From contig OZ257246.1 in NCBI GenBank assembly GCA_965279595.1, positions 2,294,001-2,358,000 on the forward strand: 64,000 bases of DNA, read 5' to 3'. The position numbers were made by a program, and so were the translations under genes. Every line of letters begins with the position of its first letter. Position 1 is the stretch's first letter. This document shows positions 35,094 through 44,732 of the stretch, one piece after another. The notes under the pieces are model-generated. The model ran no database searches. It was given only the letters and a program-made list of their open reading frames with translations, and was not told the DNA's origin. The DNA is from CAIKLP01 sp965279595. GTDB taxonomy: Bacteria > Bacteroidota > Bacteroidia > Sphingobacteriales > Sphingobacteriaceae.

Positions 35094-35747
35094 ATGTTAT
35101 CAATTTATACGTCTACTGCATTAATACTTTCCTATTTGTATGGGTCGATACCTACTGCAATTTGGCTTGGCAAGGCGGTATATGGGATTGATGTGAGAGA
35201 ATATGGTAGTGGAAATGCTGGAGCAACCAATACCTTTAGAATATTAGGTAAGAAAGCAGGGATTCCTGTATTAATCATTGATATTTTAAAAGGATTTACA
35301 GCAACTAATCTAGTTTATTTTGTAGGTAAATACTCACCTGGCACTGTACAATTTGCCAACTTTCAGTTAGTATTGGGATTAACAGCTGTGATTGGACATA
35401 TATTTCCCATTTTTGCTGGTTTTAGAGGTGGTAAAGGCATTGCAACATTGTTTGGAATGATATTAGCCGTACATCCAGCCGCATCGGGTTTATCCTGCAT
35501 TGTATTCGTAATAATGCTCATGACTACCCGATATGTATCTTTGAGTTCAATGGTTGCTAGTTTTATGTTTCCTGTTATTACTATTCTGTTTTTTAATGAA
35601 TCAGCCACACGAACCCAAATTCTCTTTGCAATTGCAGTTTGTATTTTAGTAATGATAACCCATCAAAAAAATATTGAACGAATTTTAAAAGGAAAGGAAT
35701 CCAAAGCCAATCTTTTTAAAAGAAAACCAAAAGCTGATTGTAACTAA
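35094..35747 (+). CDS. plsY: Glycerol-3-phosphate acyltransferase PlsY
   Basis: This 217-residue inner-membrane protein has five hydrophobic segments and the three PlsY motifs: YGSGNAGATNTFR, FRGGKGIAT and the later conserved HQKNIERIL. It acylates glycerol-3-phosphate from acyl-phosphate, the first step of phospholipid synthesis, with PlsX as donor maker. The short basic C terminus is usual. Confidence 0.96.
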   Translation: MLSIYTSTALILSYLYGSIPTAIWLGKAVYGIDVREYGSGNAGATNTFRILGKKAGIPVLIIDILKGFTATNLVYFVGKYSPGTVQFANFQLVLGLTAVIGHIFPIFAGFRGGKGIATLFGMILAVHPAASGLSCIVFVIMLMTTRYVSLSSMVASFMFPVITILFFNESATRTQILFAIAVCILVMITHQKNIERILKGKESKANLFKRKPKADCN

Positions 35748-35825
35748 TTGGTCAAATTATTGCTTATACAATAACAATATTCCACATTTTCATACATTTA
35801 ACAATCAAATAAATAATTAATTATT

Positions 35826-37916
35826 ATGAACAAAAAATTACTTGTTAGCTTTTTATTCCTTTTTTCATCAATCGGATTTTTAAAAGCGCAACAACCTGTG
35901 CCTTGCAGTACATATGAATATACTGAGGAAGTATCCAAGAAAGATCCTCAATTTATACTTAACCAAGAAAAATTAGAAAGAGATACAGAAGCATTTATCA
36001 AAGCACTTGCTGAGAATCCAAATAAATCAGCTTCCGCTGTAAAAATTATTCCAATTGTTTTTCATGTGTTTCACAATGGTGGTTCAGAGAATATTTCAAA
36101 AGAAAGAATTTTGGAACAAGTTGAAATTTTAAATAAAGATTTCAGGAGAATGAATGCAGATACAGGAAGTACCAATCCAATTTACAAATCAGTTGCTGCA
36201 GATTGTGAAGTTGAATTTAGGTTAGCTAGACTTGATCCAAATGGCAATTGTACAGATGGTATTGTAAGATATCAAACTGATCAAACATTCAATGCTGATA
36301 ACCCAATTAAAGCATTAAGTGCATGGCCGAATGATAAATATTTTAATGTTTGGGTAGTGGAAACAATTACCCCTTCAGCTGGAACACCAACAGGTGGAGT
36401 AGTTTTAGGCCGATCGCAATTTCCAGGCGGAGCAAATAGTACTGATGGAATTTTATTAAAATCAACTGTATGTGGTAACACCTCTAATTACAGTAATTTT
36501 GGAAGAACCCTACCACATGAAATGGGACACTCTTTAAATTTAAGACATATTTGGGGTGATGCAACGTGCGGTAATGATTTTGTGGGTGATACTCCTCCCC
36601 ATGAAACTTCAAATGCAGGTTGTCCAATAAATAAAGTATCTACTTGTGCAGGTAACGCAGTTGAAATGACAGAAAATTATATGGATTATACAAATGGTAA
36701 TTGTCAAAATATGTTTTCAAAAGGACAAAATACTAGAATGCAATCTACTTTAAATAATACTGTTAATTCAAGAAGTAATTTATGGTCACCAGCAAATTTA
36801 ATAGCTACAGGAACTAATGATGGATTTGTACCTGCAGCATGTGTAGCTAAAGCTGAGTTTGCTAGACCACAAGAAGTTTGTTCCGGAATCACTGTTCAAT
36901 TTAAAGATGGTAGTTTTAGAGCTGATCCTACGGCTTGGGAATGGACATTTGAAGGAGGAACACCGTCTTCCTCTACTTTACAAAATCCAACAGTAGTTTA
37001 TAGCCAAGGCGGAAGATATACTGTGAAATTAAAAGTTACAAATGCTGCTGGAAGTGATAGTGTAACCAAAGTTGATTACATGAAAATTTTCGAAACAGTA
37101 TCAACTGTAACAGCTCCTTTTGCTCAAGATATGGAAAATGCAGGCACAGTTGAAAATGATATTTATAATAAAGCAGGAAATACTAAGAATTGGGAAAGAG
37201 TTAGTACAGTTGGATTTGCAAGTGCAAATTCTTTAGCAATGAAATTTTATGGCGTTAGTGATGGACAAGTAAATAGCTTTATGTTGCCTGCTTTGAATTT
37301 AAAAGGAACAACAAATCCGGTTTTAAAATATAGAGTTGCATATGCAAGAAGAACATCATTGAGTACAGATGAATTAAATATTGGAGCTTCTAGAAATTGT
37401 GGTGTTACATACACAAACTTATTAACTAAGTCTGGCACAACATTAGAAACTGCAGCCATTACAGGTTCTTCATTTATTCCATCATCTGATGCACAATGGA
37501 GAGAAGATTCAATTTCTTTATCTACTTATACAAATGAAGATAATGCGATCATAAGATTTAGAGCAACAAATGGCGCACCTGGTAATAATTTATATATTGA
37601 TAATATTGTAATTTCTGTAAGCACTGGAGTTGACAATTTATTGTACAATAATTTAAATATGAATGTAGCGCCCAACCCATTCAATCATGAAGCAAAGATT
37701 AATTTTACCTTAGTTCAAGATGCAACAGTTAATGTAGAAATATTGGATGTTTTGGGAAGAAATATTAAAACTTTAATCAACAAACAGTTTTTAAATTCAG
37801 GTTCACAAGAAATTACATTTAGTAATCAATCGGGAGAATTTCAGAATGGAATTTATTTCGTAAAATTAAGTGTTAATGGAATGCAAAAAGTAGAAAGAAT
37901 AGTTTTTACTAAATAA
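35826..37916 (+). CDS. Secreted M43 metalloprotease with PKD domain and type IX sorting tail
   Basis: This 696-residue protein has a signal peptide (ending LKAQ), a propeptide, and a pappalysin-like domain with HEMGHSLNLRH (231-241), where Asn replaces the usual Gly of HExxHxxGxxH. It also has GDTPPHE and a Met-turn YMDYTNG. A PKD domain (about 345-425, FKDGS, WEWTFEGGTPSSST, YTVKLKVTNAAGSDSV) is followed by a beta-rich domain and a type A sorting domain (VAPNPFNHEAKINF, VEILDVLGRNI, GIYFVKLSV). It should be secreted by the type IX system. It is the larger of two M43 paralogues here. Confidence 0.92.
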   Translation: MNKKLLVSFLFLFSSIGFLKAQQPVPCSTYEYTEEVSKKDPQFILNQEKLERDTEAFIKALAENPNKSASAVKIIPIVFHVFHNGGSENISKERILEQVEILNKDFRRMNADTGSTNPIYKSVAADCEVEFRLARLDPNGNCTDGIVRYQTDQTFNADNPIKALSAWPNDKYFNVWVVETITPSAGTPTGGVVLGRSQFPGGANSTDGILLKSTVCGNTSNYSNFGRTLPHEMGHSLNLRHIWGDATCGNDFVGDTPPHETSNAGCPINKVSTCAGNAVEMTENYMDYTNGNCQNMFSKGQNTRMQSTLNNTVNSRSNLWSPANLIATGTNDGFVPAACVAKAEFARPQEVCSGITVQFKDGSFRADPTAWEWTFEGGTPSSSTLQNPTVVYSQGGRYTVKLKVTNAAGSDSVTKVDYMKIFETVSTVTAPFAQDMENAGTVENDIYNKAGNTKNWERVSTVGFASANSLAMKFYGVSDGQVNSFMLPALNLKGTTNPVLKYRVAYARRTSLSTDELNIGASRNCGVTYTNLLTKSGTTLETAAITGSSFIPSSDAQWREDSISLSTYTNEDNAIIRFRATNGAPGNNLYIDNIVISVSTGVDNLLYNNLNMNVAPNPFNHEAKINFTLVQDATVNVEILDVLGRNIKTLINKQFLNSGSQEITFSNQSGEFQNGIYFVKLSVNGMQKVERIVFTK

Positions 37917-37934
37917 GGAAATTAAAACAATTTT

Positions 37935-37965
37935 AAAGAGAGTTACTTTTGAAGTAGCTCTCTTT
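37935..37965. terminator. Terminator between the M43 gene and pabB
   Basis: The 14-pair stem, AAAGAGAGTTACTT and AAGTAGCTCTCTTT (one G-T pair), has a 3-base loop and is followed by a T run on the plus strand. The two genes converge here, so it may serve both. Confidence 0.85.
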
Positions 37966-37967
37966 TT

Positions 37968-39200
37968 TTATTTTAGAGATTCTAAAATAGCTTCAGCTTT
38001 TAGCAAGCATTCAATGTATTCTTTTTCAGGATCCGAATCTAAAGTGATAGCACTTCCAACTTGAAATGATAAAGTTCTAGATAAAGTATCAATGAAAATA
38101 CTTCTAATAATTACACTAAAATCAAAATCTCCATTGCTATCAATATAACCAAGAGCGCCTGAAAAAGCGGATCGTTTGGATACTTCCATTTCATCAATCA
38201 ATTGCATGGCTCGAACTTTAGGTGCACCTGTCATTGAACCCATTGGAAATGCATACTTCAGAGCCAATATAGGATTAATTTGAGGAGATAATTCTGATTC
38301 TATTGTACTAATCATTTGATGCAATTTTGGAAAACTATAAATCCCAAAAAGTTCAGTTACTTTAACACTTCCAGTTTGTGAACTCTTCTTCAAATCATTT
38401 CTAACTAAATCAACAATCATCACATTCTCTGCTCTTTCTTTTGGATCATTTAATAATTTTTCCTTTTGAAGTTCGTCTTCATTCAAATTCTCATTTCGTT
38501 TGATTGTACCTTTAATTGGCTGCGAAATAAGTTTATTGTTTGATTTTTTCAAGAAACGTTCTGGACTCGCTGAAATGATATATTGATTTCCATTTTTAAA
38601 GATGGCAGAATAGGGCATAGGGGAGAGCTGGTTTAATCTAAAATAGAGATCAATTGGATCTAACCCAAAATCTTCTAAAATAAATTCCATACAGAAGGTT
38701 ATTTCATAAATATCGCCCTCAAGAATATTTGACTTTAATTTATTTACTTTTTCTAAATAGTCCTCTTTTTTGATGACAGATTTTAAGTTAAAATTATTAT
38801 TTCTTAAACTTAGAGATGATTCGTTTTTCTCAGGTTTAGGAAATGAATCAGTTGTAGAAAACAATAAATTTTTAGGATCAAAGAAAAATAAAGAAGGAAA
38901 TTGAATACTTGCTTTGTTGTTTGAATTCAAATTTTCTACATCATTTTTTAAATCATAAGAAAAAAAACCCAATAGAAATTTTGATGGATTTGAATTTTGA
39001 TATTCTATTAATTTATCAAAAGCACTATGCTCTTTTTTTAATTCAATTTTTGAATTTGTTCCATAACCTAATACCCATTGAAATTTGCTGTATTGATTTG
39101 TATAACCGTTCGAATTTAATAAGCAAAAGACTGACTCTTGTTTATCTAATTGATAAATTTTTTCTATTAAATTGATCGAATGACTAGAATTTTCTTTCAT
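37968..39200 (-). CDS. pabB: Aminodeoxychorismate synthase component I (chorismate-binding family)
   Basis: The 410-residue protein has the chorismate-binding domain: SASPERFLKKSNNKLISQPIKGTI, ENVMIVDLVRNDL, FPMGSMTGAPKVRAMQLIDE and GALGYIDSNGDFDFSVIIR. The PIKGT motif with Lys marks the PabB group that makes aminodeoxychorismate for folate, although anthranilate synthase component I cannot be fully excluded. No glutamine amidotransferase partner is adjacent. Its ATG lies directly after the T run of the purA terminator, so no ribosome-binding sequence precedes it except the hairpin itself. Confidence 0.88.
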   Translation of the reverse strand: MKENSSHSINLIEKIYQLDKQESVFCLLNSNGYTNQYSKFQWVLGYGTNSKIELKKEHSAFDKLIEYQNSNPSKFLLGFFSYDLKNDVENLNSNNKASIQFPSLFFFDPKNLLFSTTDSFPKPEKNESSLSLRNNNFNLKSVIKKEDYLEKVNKLKSNILEGDIYEITFCMEFILEDFGLDPIDLYFRLNQLSPMPYSAIFKNGNQYIISASPERFLKKSNNKLISQPIKGTIKRNENLNEDELQKEKLLNDPKERAENVMIVDLVRNDLKKSSQTGSVKVTELFGIYSFPKLHQMISTIESELSPQINPILALKYAFPMGSMTGAPKVRAMQLIDEMEVSKRSAFSGALGYIDSNGDFDFSVIIRSIFIDTLSRTLSFQVGSAITLDSDPEKEYIECLLKAEAILESLK

Positions 39201-39204
39201 AAAA

Positions 39205-39222
39205 AAAGGGCTAAAGCCCTTT
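39205..39222 (-). terminator. Terminator between purA and pabB
   Basis: Minus-strand stem AAAGGGC-TTTA-GCCCTTT followed by a T run that ends at the pabB start codon (39198-39200). It lies 6 bases after the purA stop. Confidence 0.75.
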
Positions 39223-39227
39223 GTATT

Positions 39228-40502
39228 TTATTGAAGTATTAATGTTTGTGTGCGATCAGGTCCAACAGACAAGTACTTTACTGGCACCCCTAACTCTTTT
39301 TCTAAGTAAGAAATGTAATTATTTAAAGCCGTTGGAATTTCATTTAATTCATGAATTTTTGTCAAATCTTCCTTCCAGCCTTCAATTTCTTTAAATATTG
39401 GTTTGGGTTCAATTGAAAGGATATCATATGGCATGTAATCGATAGTTTCACCATTGTAATCATAATGTGTACAAGCATAAATTTTTTCAAACCCGCTCAA
39501 TACATCAGCTTTAGTCATAACTAATTCGGTAACTCCATTTAACATGATAGCATATTTTAATGCTGGTAAATCTATCCAACCACAACGTCTAGGTCTTCCG
39601 GTGGTTGCACCAAATTCATGACCAATTTTTCTTAATTCTTCCCCAATTTCATTATCTAATTCAGTTGGAAATGGACCTCCTCCAACTCTTGTACAATAAG
39701 CTTTAAAAATTCCAATCACTTTTCCTAACTTATTAGGTGCAACACCAAGCCCAGTGCAGGCTCCAGCTGATGTTGTATTAGAAGAAGTCACATAAGGGTA
39801 AGATCCAAAATCTATATCTAATAAAGTTCCTTGTGCGCCTTCTGCTAAAACTTTTTTACCTTCTTTAATATATTTATTAACTAAATGTTCTGCGTCAACT
39901 TGAACCATTTGTTTCAATAATTCAATTCCTTGAAACCATTCTTTTTCATATTCTGAAAAATCAATATCTATAGAATAATGACTCAATGTTTCTAAATGTT
40001 TAGCAACTAATTGATCATATTTGTTTCTAAAATCGGCTAACATGGTATCACCAACTCTTAACCCTTTTCTACCAATTTTATCTTGATAAGTTGGCCCAAT
40101 TCCTTTTAAAGTTGAACCAATTTTTGACAATCCCATTTTAGTTTCACTTGCAGCGTCTAATAACCTATGGGTAGGTAAAATTAAATGTGCTTTTCTTGAA
40201 ATTACTAGCTTTCCATTTGATATAGGATCATATCCATTCTCTTTTAATTTTTCAATTTCTTTTTTGAAAATTACAGGATCAATTACAACTCCATTTCCAA
40301 TAAGATTTAATGTTTTTGGATTGAAAACTCCAGAAGGAATGGTGTTCAATACATATTTTTTACCTTCGAATTCAAGTGTATGTCCTGCATTTGGACCTCC
40401 CTGAAATCGAGCAATCATATCATAATCTGGGCTTAATACATCTACAATTTTTCCTTTCCCTTCATCTCCCCATTGCAATCCTAAAAGAACATCCACTCTC
40501 AT
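39228..40502 (-). CDS. purA: Adenylosuccinate synthase
   Basis: The 424-residue enzyme joins IMP and aspartate with GTP to give adenylosuccinate, the committed step to AMP. Visible motifs are LLGLQWGDEGKGKIVDVL, GGPNAGHT, EGAQGTLLDIDFGSYPYVTSS and TTGRPRRCGW. The gene starts 10 bases after the fur stop, so it is co-transcribed with fur and probably spoT. It ends at a terminator leading into pabB. Confidence 0.97.
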   Translation of the reverse strand: MRVDVLLGLQWGDEGKGKIVDVLSPDYDMIARFQGGPNAGHTLEFEGKKYVLNTIPSGVFNPKTLNLIGNGVVIDPVIFKKEIEKLKENGYDPISNGKLVISRKAHLILPTHRLLDAASETKMGLSKIGSTLKGIGPTYQDKIGRKGLRVGDTMLADFRNKYDQLVAKHLETLSHYSIDIDFSEYEKEWFQGIELLKQMVQVDAEHLVNKYIKEGKKVLAEGAQGTLLDIDFGSYPYVTSSNTTSAGACTGLGVAPNKLGKVIGIFKAYCTRVGGGPFPTELDNEIGEELRKIGHEFGATTGRPRRCGWIDLPALKYAIMLNGVTELVMTKADVLSGFEKIYACTHYDYNGETIDYMPYDILSIEPKPIFKEIEGWKEDLTKIHELNEIPTALNNYISYLEKELGVPVKYLSVGPDRTQTLILQ

Positions 40503-40512
40503 GCTTTATATT

Positions 40513-40998
40513 TTATTTGTTAGTATTATTTGTAAAAGAATCGCATTGTCCATTTTTCTTCAATTTGGTACATGCGCCATATAAATTAAGTGAATGGTGG
40601 TTCACTTCAAAGTCTAATAATTCACCCATCATTGATTGAATTTGTTGAATACGGGGGTCGCAAAATTCTACAACCTTACCACAATCAATGCAAATAATAT
40701 GATCATGTTGTTTATAGCCATAAGATTTTTCAAATTGGGCCATGTTTTTACCAAATTGATGCTTGGTAACTAAATCACAAGAAAGTAGAATCTCCAATGT
40801 ATTATAAACTGTAGCTCTACTTACCCTGTACTTTCTGTTTTTCATGTGGATATAAAGCGATTCTACATCAAAATGATCATTTCGGGAATAGATTTCTTCT
40901 AAAATGGCAAAGCGCTCTGGTGTTTTCCTTAAATTTCTGGTTTCTAAATAAACTTCGAATATTTTTTTAACGCTCTCAATGGTTTCTTTTGTTGACAT
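40513..40998 (-). CDS. Fur-family metal-responsive repressor
   Basis: The 161-residue protein has the winged helix (RKTPERFAILEEIY, SRATVYNTLEILLSCDL) and the metal region QHDHIICIDCGKVVEFCD. A second Cys pair occurs at the C terminus but is widely spaced (ACTKLKKNGQC) rather than CxxC, so the structural zinc site may differ. It could be a Fur, PerR or Zur type; the sequence alone does not settle which metal or signal. The gene sits between spoT and purA, a conserved arrangement in Bacteroidota. Confidence 0.9.
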   Translation of the reverse strand: MSTKETIESVKKIFEVYLETRNLRKTPERFAILEEIYSRNDHFDVESLYIHMKNRKYRVSRATVYNTLEILLSCDLVTKHQFGKNMAQFEKSYGYKQHDHIICIDCGKVVEFCDPRIQQIQSMMGELLDFEVNHHSLNLYGACTKLKKNGQCDSFTNNTNK

Positions 40999-41072
40999 TC
41001 TAGGTTTTTTGGTGTGAAAGATTCAAAAATAATCAATTATTTCTCAATCAAAAGAAAAGCAGAATGCTAGTT

Positions 41073-43286
41073 TTAAACATTTATATTTTGTGTATCAAAT
41101 CGGGTAACAGATAACACGCCATTGACTTGTTTGAGCTTTCGTATGAGTACATCTAAGTGGCTAGTATCATTAACATAAACCATCAAAGTTCCTTCAAATA
41201 TACCATCATCACTATCTACAGTAATAGATCGCATATTTACTTTTAAATCGCTGGAAATCACTTTGGTAATATTATTTACTACACCAACGTCGTCAATTCC
41301 AGTGATTCTAATACCAGTTAAAAATGCAATTTCTTTTTGACCAGTCCATTTAGCTTTAACAATTCTATAACCAAAATTAGACATTAGTTTTACTGCATTT
41401 GGACAATTAGTTCGGTGTATTTTAATTCCTTCACTTACAGTAATAAATCCGAAAACATCATCACCTGGAATAGGATTACAACAAGGGGAGAGTTTATAAT
41501 CGATTTTATGCAAATCCTCGCCAATTAAAAGTATATCTGAATCTTTGCTTTTAACTGATTTTGCTAAGTGATTAAATGCATCTTTATCAATAGCTGTAGC
41601 ATTTTTGCCAGGTAATTTCTTTTCTGCAAGTTGATATTCTCTCAATTCCTTCAAATCAATTTTCCCAAGTGCAACCTGGTAATGTAATTCCAAATTATTG
41701 GGCAAATCAAAAAACAAACAAATTTTACTTAATTGTTGAGGATTAATTGGAATTTTTAATGATTTCAATTTACGTTCTAAAATTTCTTTGCCATCCTCTG
41801 CGGTTCTAATTTTAGACTCACGCATTGAGGATTTAATTTTAGCTTTCGCTTTACTTGTAATTACAAAATTCAACCAATCATCTTTTGGTTTTTGTTTCTC
41901 AGATGTGATAACTTCAACTTGATCACCATTTTGAAGTTTATGACTTAATGGTACTAGTTTATGGTTAACTTTTGCTCCAATACATTTACTTCCTAAATCA
42001 GAATGAATTTCAAATGCGAAGTCGAGTGCTGTTGCACCTGACGGTAATTTCATCAAGTCTCCTTTTGGTGTAAAAATGAATATCTCATCTGAGAATAAAT
42101 TCATTTTAAAATCATCTAAAAAGTCTAATGCATTTGACTCTGGATTGCTTAATAAATCTCTAACTTTTTGTATCCATTGGTCTAAACCATTTTCATTACT
42201 TTGTTCTTTATATTTCCAATGTGCAGCGAAACCTTTTTCTGCAATTTCATTCATTCTTTTACTTCGAATTTGCACTTCCACCCATCTACCTTTTGGACCC
42301 ATAACTGTTGTATGCAGTGATTCATAGCCATTTCCTTTAGGTGAAGAAACCCAATCACGTAATCGATCAGGGTTAGGAATATATTCATCTGTAACTACTG
42401 AATAAGCCTTCCAACAATCTGCTTTTTCAGTTTCAATCGGACTATCTATTATTATTCTAATTGCAAATAAATCATATACTTCTTCAAAAGGAACACCTTT
42501 TGATTTCATTTTTTTCCAAATAGAATGAATAGACTTTGGTCGTCCAAATAATGAAACTTCTAAATTCTGACTTTTTAATTTATCATTAATTGGTTTGATA
42601 AATTCATTGATAAATTTTGCTCTTTCACCTTTTGTTTCATTTAATTTTTGGGCAATGAATTTATACGTTGTAGCTTCCGTATATTTCATTGACAAATCTT
42701 CTAATTCAGACTTGATTGCATATAACCCTAATCGATGGGCAAGGGGGGCATATAAATAAGCAGTTTCAGAAGATATTTTCAATTGCTTATCTCTTGGCAT
42801 GCTGTCTAAGGTTCGCATATTATGTAACCGATCAGCGAGTTTAATAAGTATAACCCTCACATCGTCAGCAAGGGTAAGCAGCATTTTTCTGAAATTTTCA
42901 GCTTGAATTGAAGAGGTTTGATCAAAAACTCCGGAAATTTTAGTCAGTCCATCTATAATATTTGCAACTTTTTTTCCAAATTCTCTTTCAATATCTTCAA
43001 GAGTAAGTTGGGTGTCTTCAACAACATCATGCAATAAAGCACAAACAATTGATGTAGTGCCGAGTCCAATTTCTTCAGCGGCAATTTGGGCCACAGCAAT
43101 AGGGTGATAGATATATGGTTCGCCAGACTTTCGGCGCATATTTTTATGAGCATCTACCGAAATTTCAAAAGCTAACCTTATTTGTCTTTTATCGCCCTTT
43201 TGCATGGTGGGCTTACAAGCTTTCAATAAAGCTCTATAGCGTTTTTGGATTTCTTTTTTCTCTGCTTCTATATCTATTTCGACCAT
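41073..43286 (-). CDS. Bifunctional (p)ppGpp synthetase/hydrolase (RelA/SpoT)
   Basis: The 737-residue protein has a hydrolase HD domain (YIYHPIAVAQIA, LLHDVVEDT), a synthetase domain (FGRPKSIHSIWKKM, VYDLFAIRIII, GNGYESLHTTVMGP, VEVQIRSKRMNEIAE), a TGS domain (IFTPKGDLMKLPSGATALDFAF), a Cys-containing zinc-finger region (LSPCCNPIPGDD) and an ACT domain. The intact HD motif and RxK loop indicate both activities. It makes and degrades the starvation signal ppGpp in the cytoplasm. It heads the spoT-fur-purA run; ppGpp is known to inhibit purine enzymes including PurA, which gives the order functional sense. Confidence 0.95.
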   Translation of the reverse strand: MVEIDIEAEKKEIQKRYRALLKACKPTMQKGDKRQIRLAFEISVDAHKNMRRKSGEPYIYHPIAVAQIAAEEIGLGTTSIVCALLHDVVEDTQLTLEDIEREFGKKVANIIDGLTKISGVFDQTSSIQAENFRKMLLTLADDVRVILIKLADRLHNMRTLDSMPRDKQLKISSETAYLYAPLAHRLGLYAIKSELEDLSMKYTEATTYKFIAQKLNETKGERAKFINEFIKPINDKLKSQNLEVSLFGRPKSIHSIWKKMKSKGVPFEEVYDLFAIRIIIDSPIETEKADCWKAYSVVTDEYIPNPDRLRDWVSSPKGNGYESLHTTVMGPKGRWVEVQIRSKRMNEIAEKGFAAHWKYKEQSNENGLDQWIQKVRDLLSNPESNALDFLDDFKMNLFSDEIFIFTPKGDLMKLPSGATALDFAFEIHSDLGSKCIGAKVNHKLVPLSHKLQNGDQVEVITSEKQKPKDDWLNFVITSKAKAKIKSSMRESKIRTAEDGKEILERKLKSLKIPINPQQLSKICLFFDLPNNLELHYQVALGKIDLKELREYQLAEKKLPGKNATAIDKDAFNHLAKSVKSKDSDILLIGEDLHKIDYKLSPCCNPIPGDDVFGFITVSEGIKIHRTNCPNAVKLMSNFGYRIVKAKWTGQKEIAFLTGIRITGIDDVGVVNNITKVISSDLKVNMRSITVDSDDGIFEGTLMVYVNDTSHLDVLIRKLKQVNGVLSVTRFDTQNINV

Positions 43287-43369
43287 ATCCTAAAGTAAAA
43301 AAAATAGTTCAAATAATGGGTTGAAAATAATAATTATCATCATATTTGGTTATTGTCAATAAAAAAAGA

Positions 43370-43957
43370 TTGAAAAAGCTATTTGTATTCCTTTCCTTTT
43401 TAACATTTGTATTGTTTAATTGTGTGACAGCAAGTGCACAATCAAATAAAAACGATACATTAATTGTTAGGGGTATTGTAATAGAAGGAGACACTATACC
43501 ATTTGCTTATTTACCATCAGTAAATATTTATGCAAATAGAATTTTTAAATCACGTAGAGAGCAAATAAGATATACTAAATTAAGAAGAGATGTATTGAAG
43601 GTTTGGCCATATGCAAAATTAGCGGGAGTAAAGTTTAAACAATTAGAAAAAGAACTTACTATGACCACTGATAAGAGAGTTCAAAAAGCATTAGTTGATA
43701 AAACAGAAAAAGAGATTAAAGAAAAATTTGAAGATGAATTGAAAAGTTTAACAATTACACAAGGCAAAATTTTAATTAAATTAATCGATAGGCAAACAGG
43801 TAATACAAGTTATGTTGTACTTCAAGATTTGAAAGGAAATCTATCCGCTTTTTTTTGGCAATCACTAGCCAGGCTCTTCGGTTCAAACTTAAAATCACAT
43901 TATGATCCTACAGGAGAAGATATAGAAATAGAAAAGATTGTAGTATCATTAGAATAA
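43370..43957 (+). CDS. DUF4294 exported protein
   Basis: The frame is open from TTG at 43346 (203 residues). I prefer TTG 43370, which gives a standard signal peptide, MKKLFVFLSFLTFVL, ending near TASAQ, and avoids starting within a possible promoter box (CATATTTG at 43341-43348). No ATG is available. The mature part contains DTIPFAYLPSVNIYANR, then a basic stretch KSRREQIRYTKLRRDVLKVWPYA and LTITQGKILIKLIDRQTGNTSY, the DUF4294 signature. It is expected in the periplasm. Function is unknown. Confidence 0.83.
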   Translation: MKKLFVFLSFLTFVLFNCVTASAQSNKNDTLIVRGIVIEGDTIPFAYLPSVNIYANRIFKSRREQIRYTKLRRDVLKVWPYAKLAGVKFKQLEKELTMTTDKRVQKALVDKTEKEIKEKFEDELKSLTITQGKILIKLIDRQTGNTSYVVLQDLKGNLSAFFWQSLARLFGSNLKSHYDPTGEDIEIEKIVVSLE

Positions 43958-44010
43958 TTCAGAACATTATTGAATTGTTGATGTTAGTTTTAAATATAAT
44001 TTTTAATAGA

Positions 44011-44730
44011 ATGACAAAAGTTTCCATTTTAGTTTTTGCAGCACATCCTGATGATGCTGAGTTATCGTGTTCTGGCACCATTATTAAACACATTTCTTTA
44101 GGAGATAAAGTTGCCATAGTTGATTTAACAAGGGGTGAAATGGGAACGCGAGGAACAGTAGAAACTAGAAAAGAAGAATCTGAATCAGCTACTAAAATAC
44201 TTGGAATACATTATAGAGAAAATTTAGAAATGGATGATTGTTTCTTTGAAAATGATTATGAACATCAGTTGAAAATTATTAGTATGATCAGGAAATATCA
44301 ACCCGATGTGATACTAGCTAATGCCATTGATGATCGCCACCCGGATCATGGAAGAGCTGCAAAGTTAGTTTCTGAATCATTTTTTAAAGCAGGATTAGCT
44401 AAAATAGAAACAACTTTAAATGGTGAAGTTCAAAAACCTTGGCGTCCAAAAAATATTTACCATTATATTCAAGATAGGTATATATCACCTGCATTTGTGG
44501 TAGATATTACAGAGCAAATGGAACAAAAATTAAATTCAATTAAAGCCTTTAAAACTCAGTTTTTTGATGCAAATTCTACTGAACCCACAACATACATTTC
44601 TAAACCTGAGTTTTTAGAATCAGTAATTGCAAGAAATAGAGAATTTGGAAAACTAACAGGGGGTGTTTTTGCTGAAGGATTTACAGTTGAAAAAATTATT
44701 GGAGTTGATAATATTTTAGCTTTAAAATAG
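44011..44730 (+). CDS. bshB1: Bacillithiol biosynthesis deacetylase BshB1
   Basis: The ATG at 44011 gives 239 residues, the normal BshB1 length; the frame extends upstream to TTG 43975 without similarity. The LmbE-type zinc motif AAHPDDAELSCSG, then TRGEMGTRGT, DRHPDHGRA and a late HYIQDRYISPAFVVDIT are characteristic. It removes acetyl from GlcNAc-malate in the second step of bacillithiol synthesis. This implies that the organism uses bacillithiol as its low-molecular-weight thiol. Confidence 0.94.
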   Translation: MTKVSILVFAAHPDDAELSCSGTIIKHISLGDKVAIVDLTRGEMGTRGTVETRKEESESATKILGIHYRENLEMDDCFFENDYEHQLKIISMIRKYQPDVILANAIDDRHPDHGRAAKLVSESFFKAGLAKIETTLNGEVQKPWRPKNIYHYIQDRYISPAFVVDITEQMEQKLNSIKAFKTQFFDANSTEPTTYISKPEFLESVIARNREFGKLTGGVFAEGFTVEKIIGVDNILALK

Positions 44731-44732
44731 TG

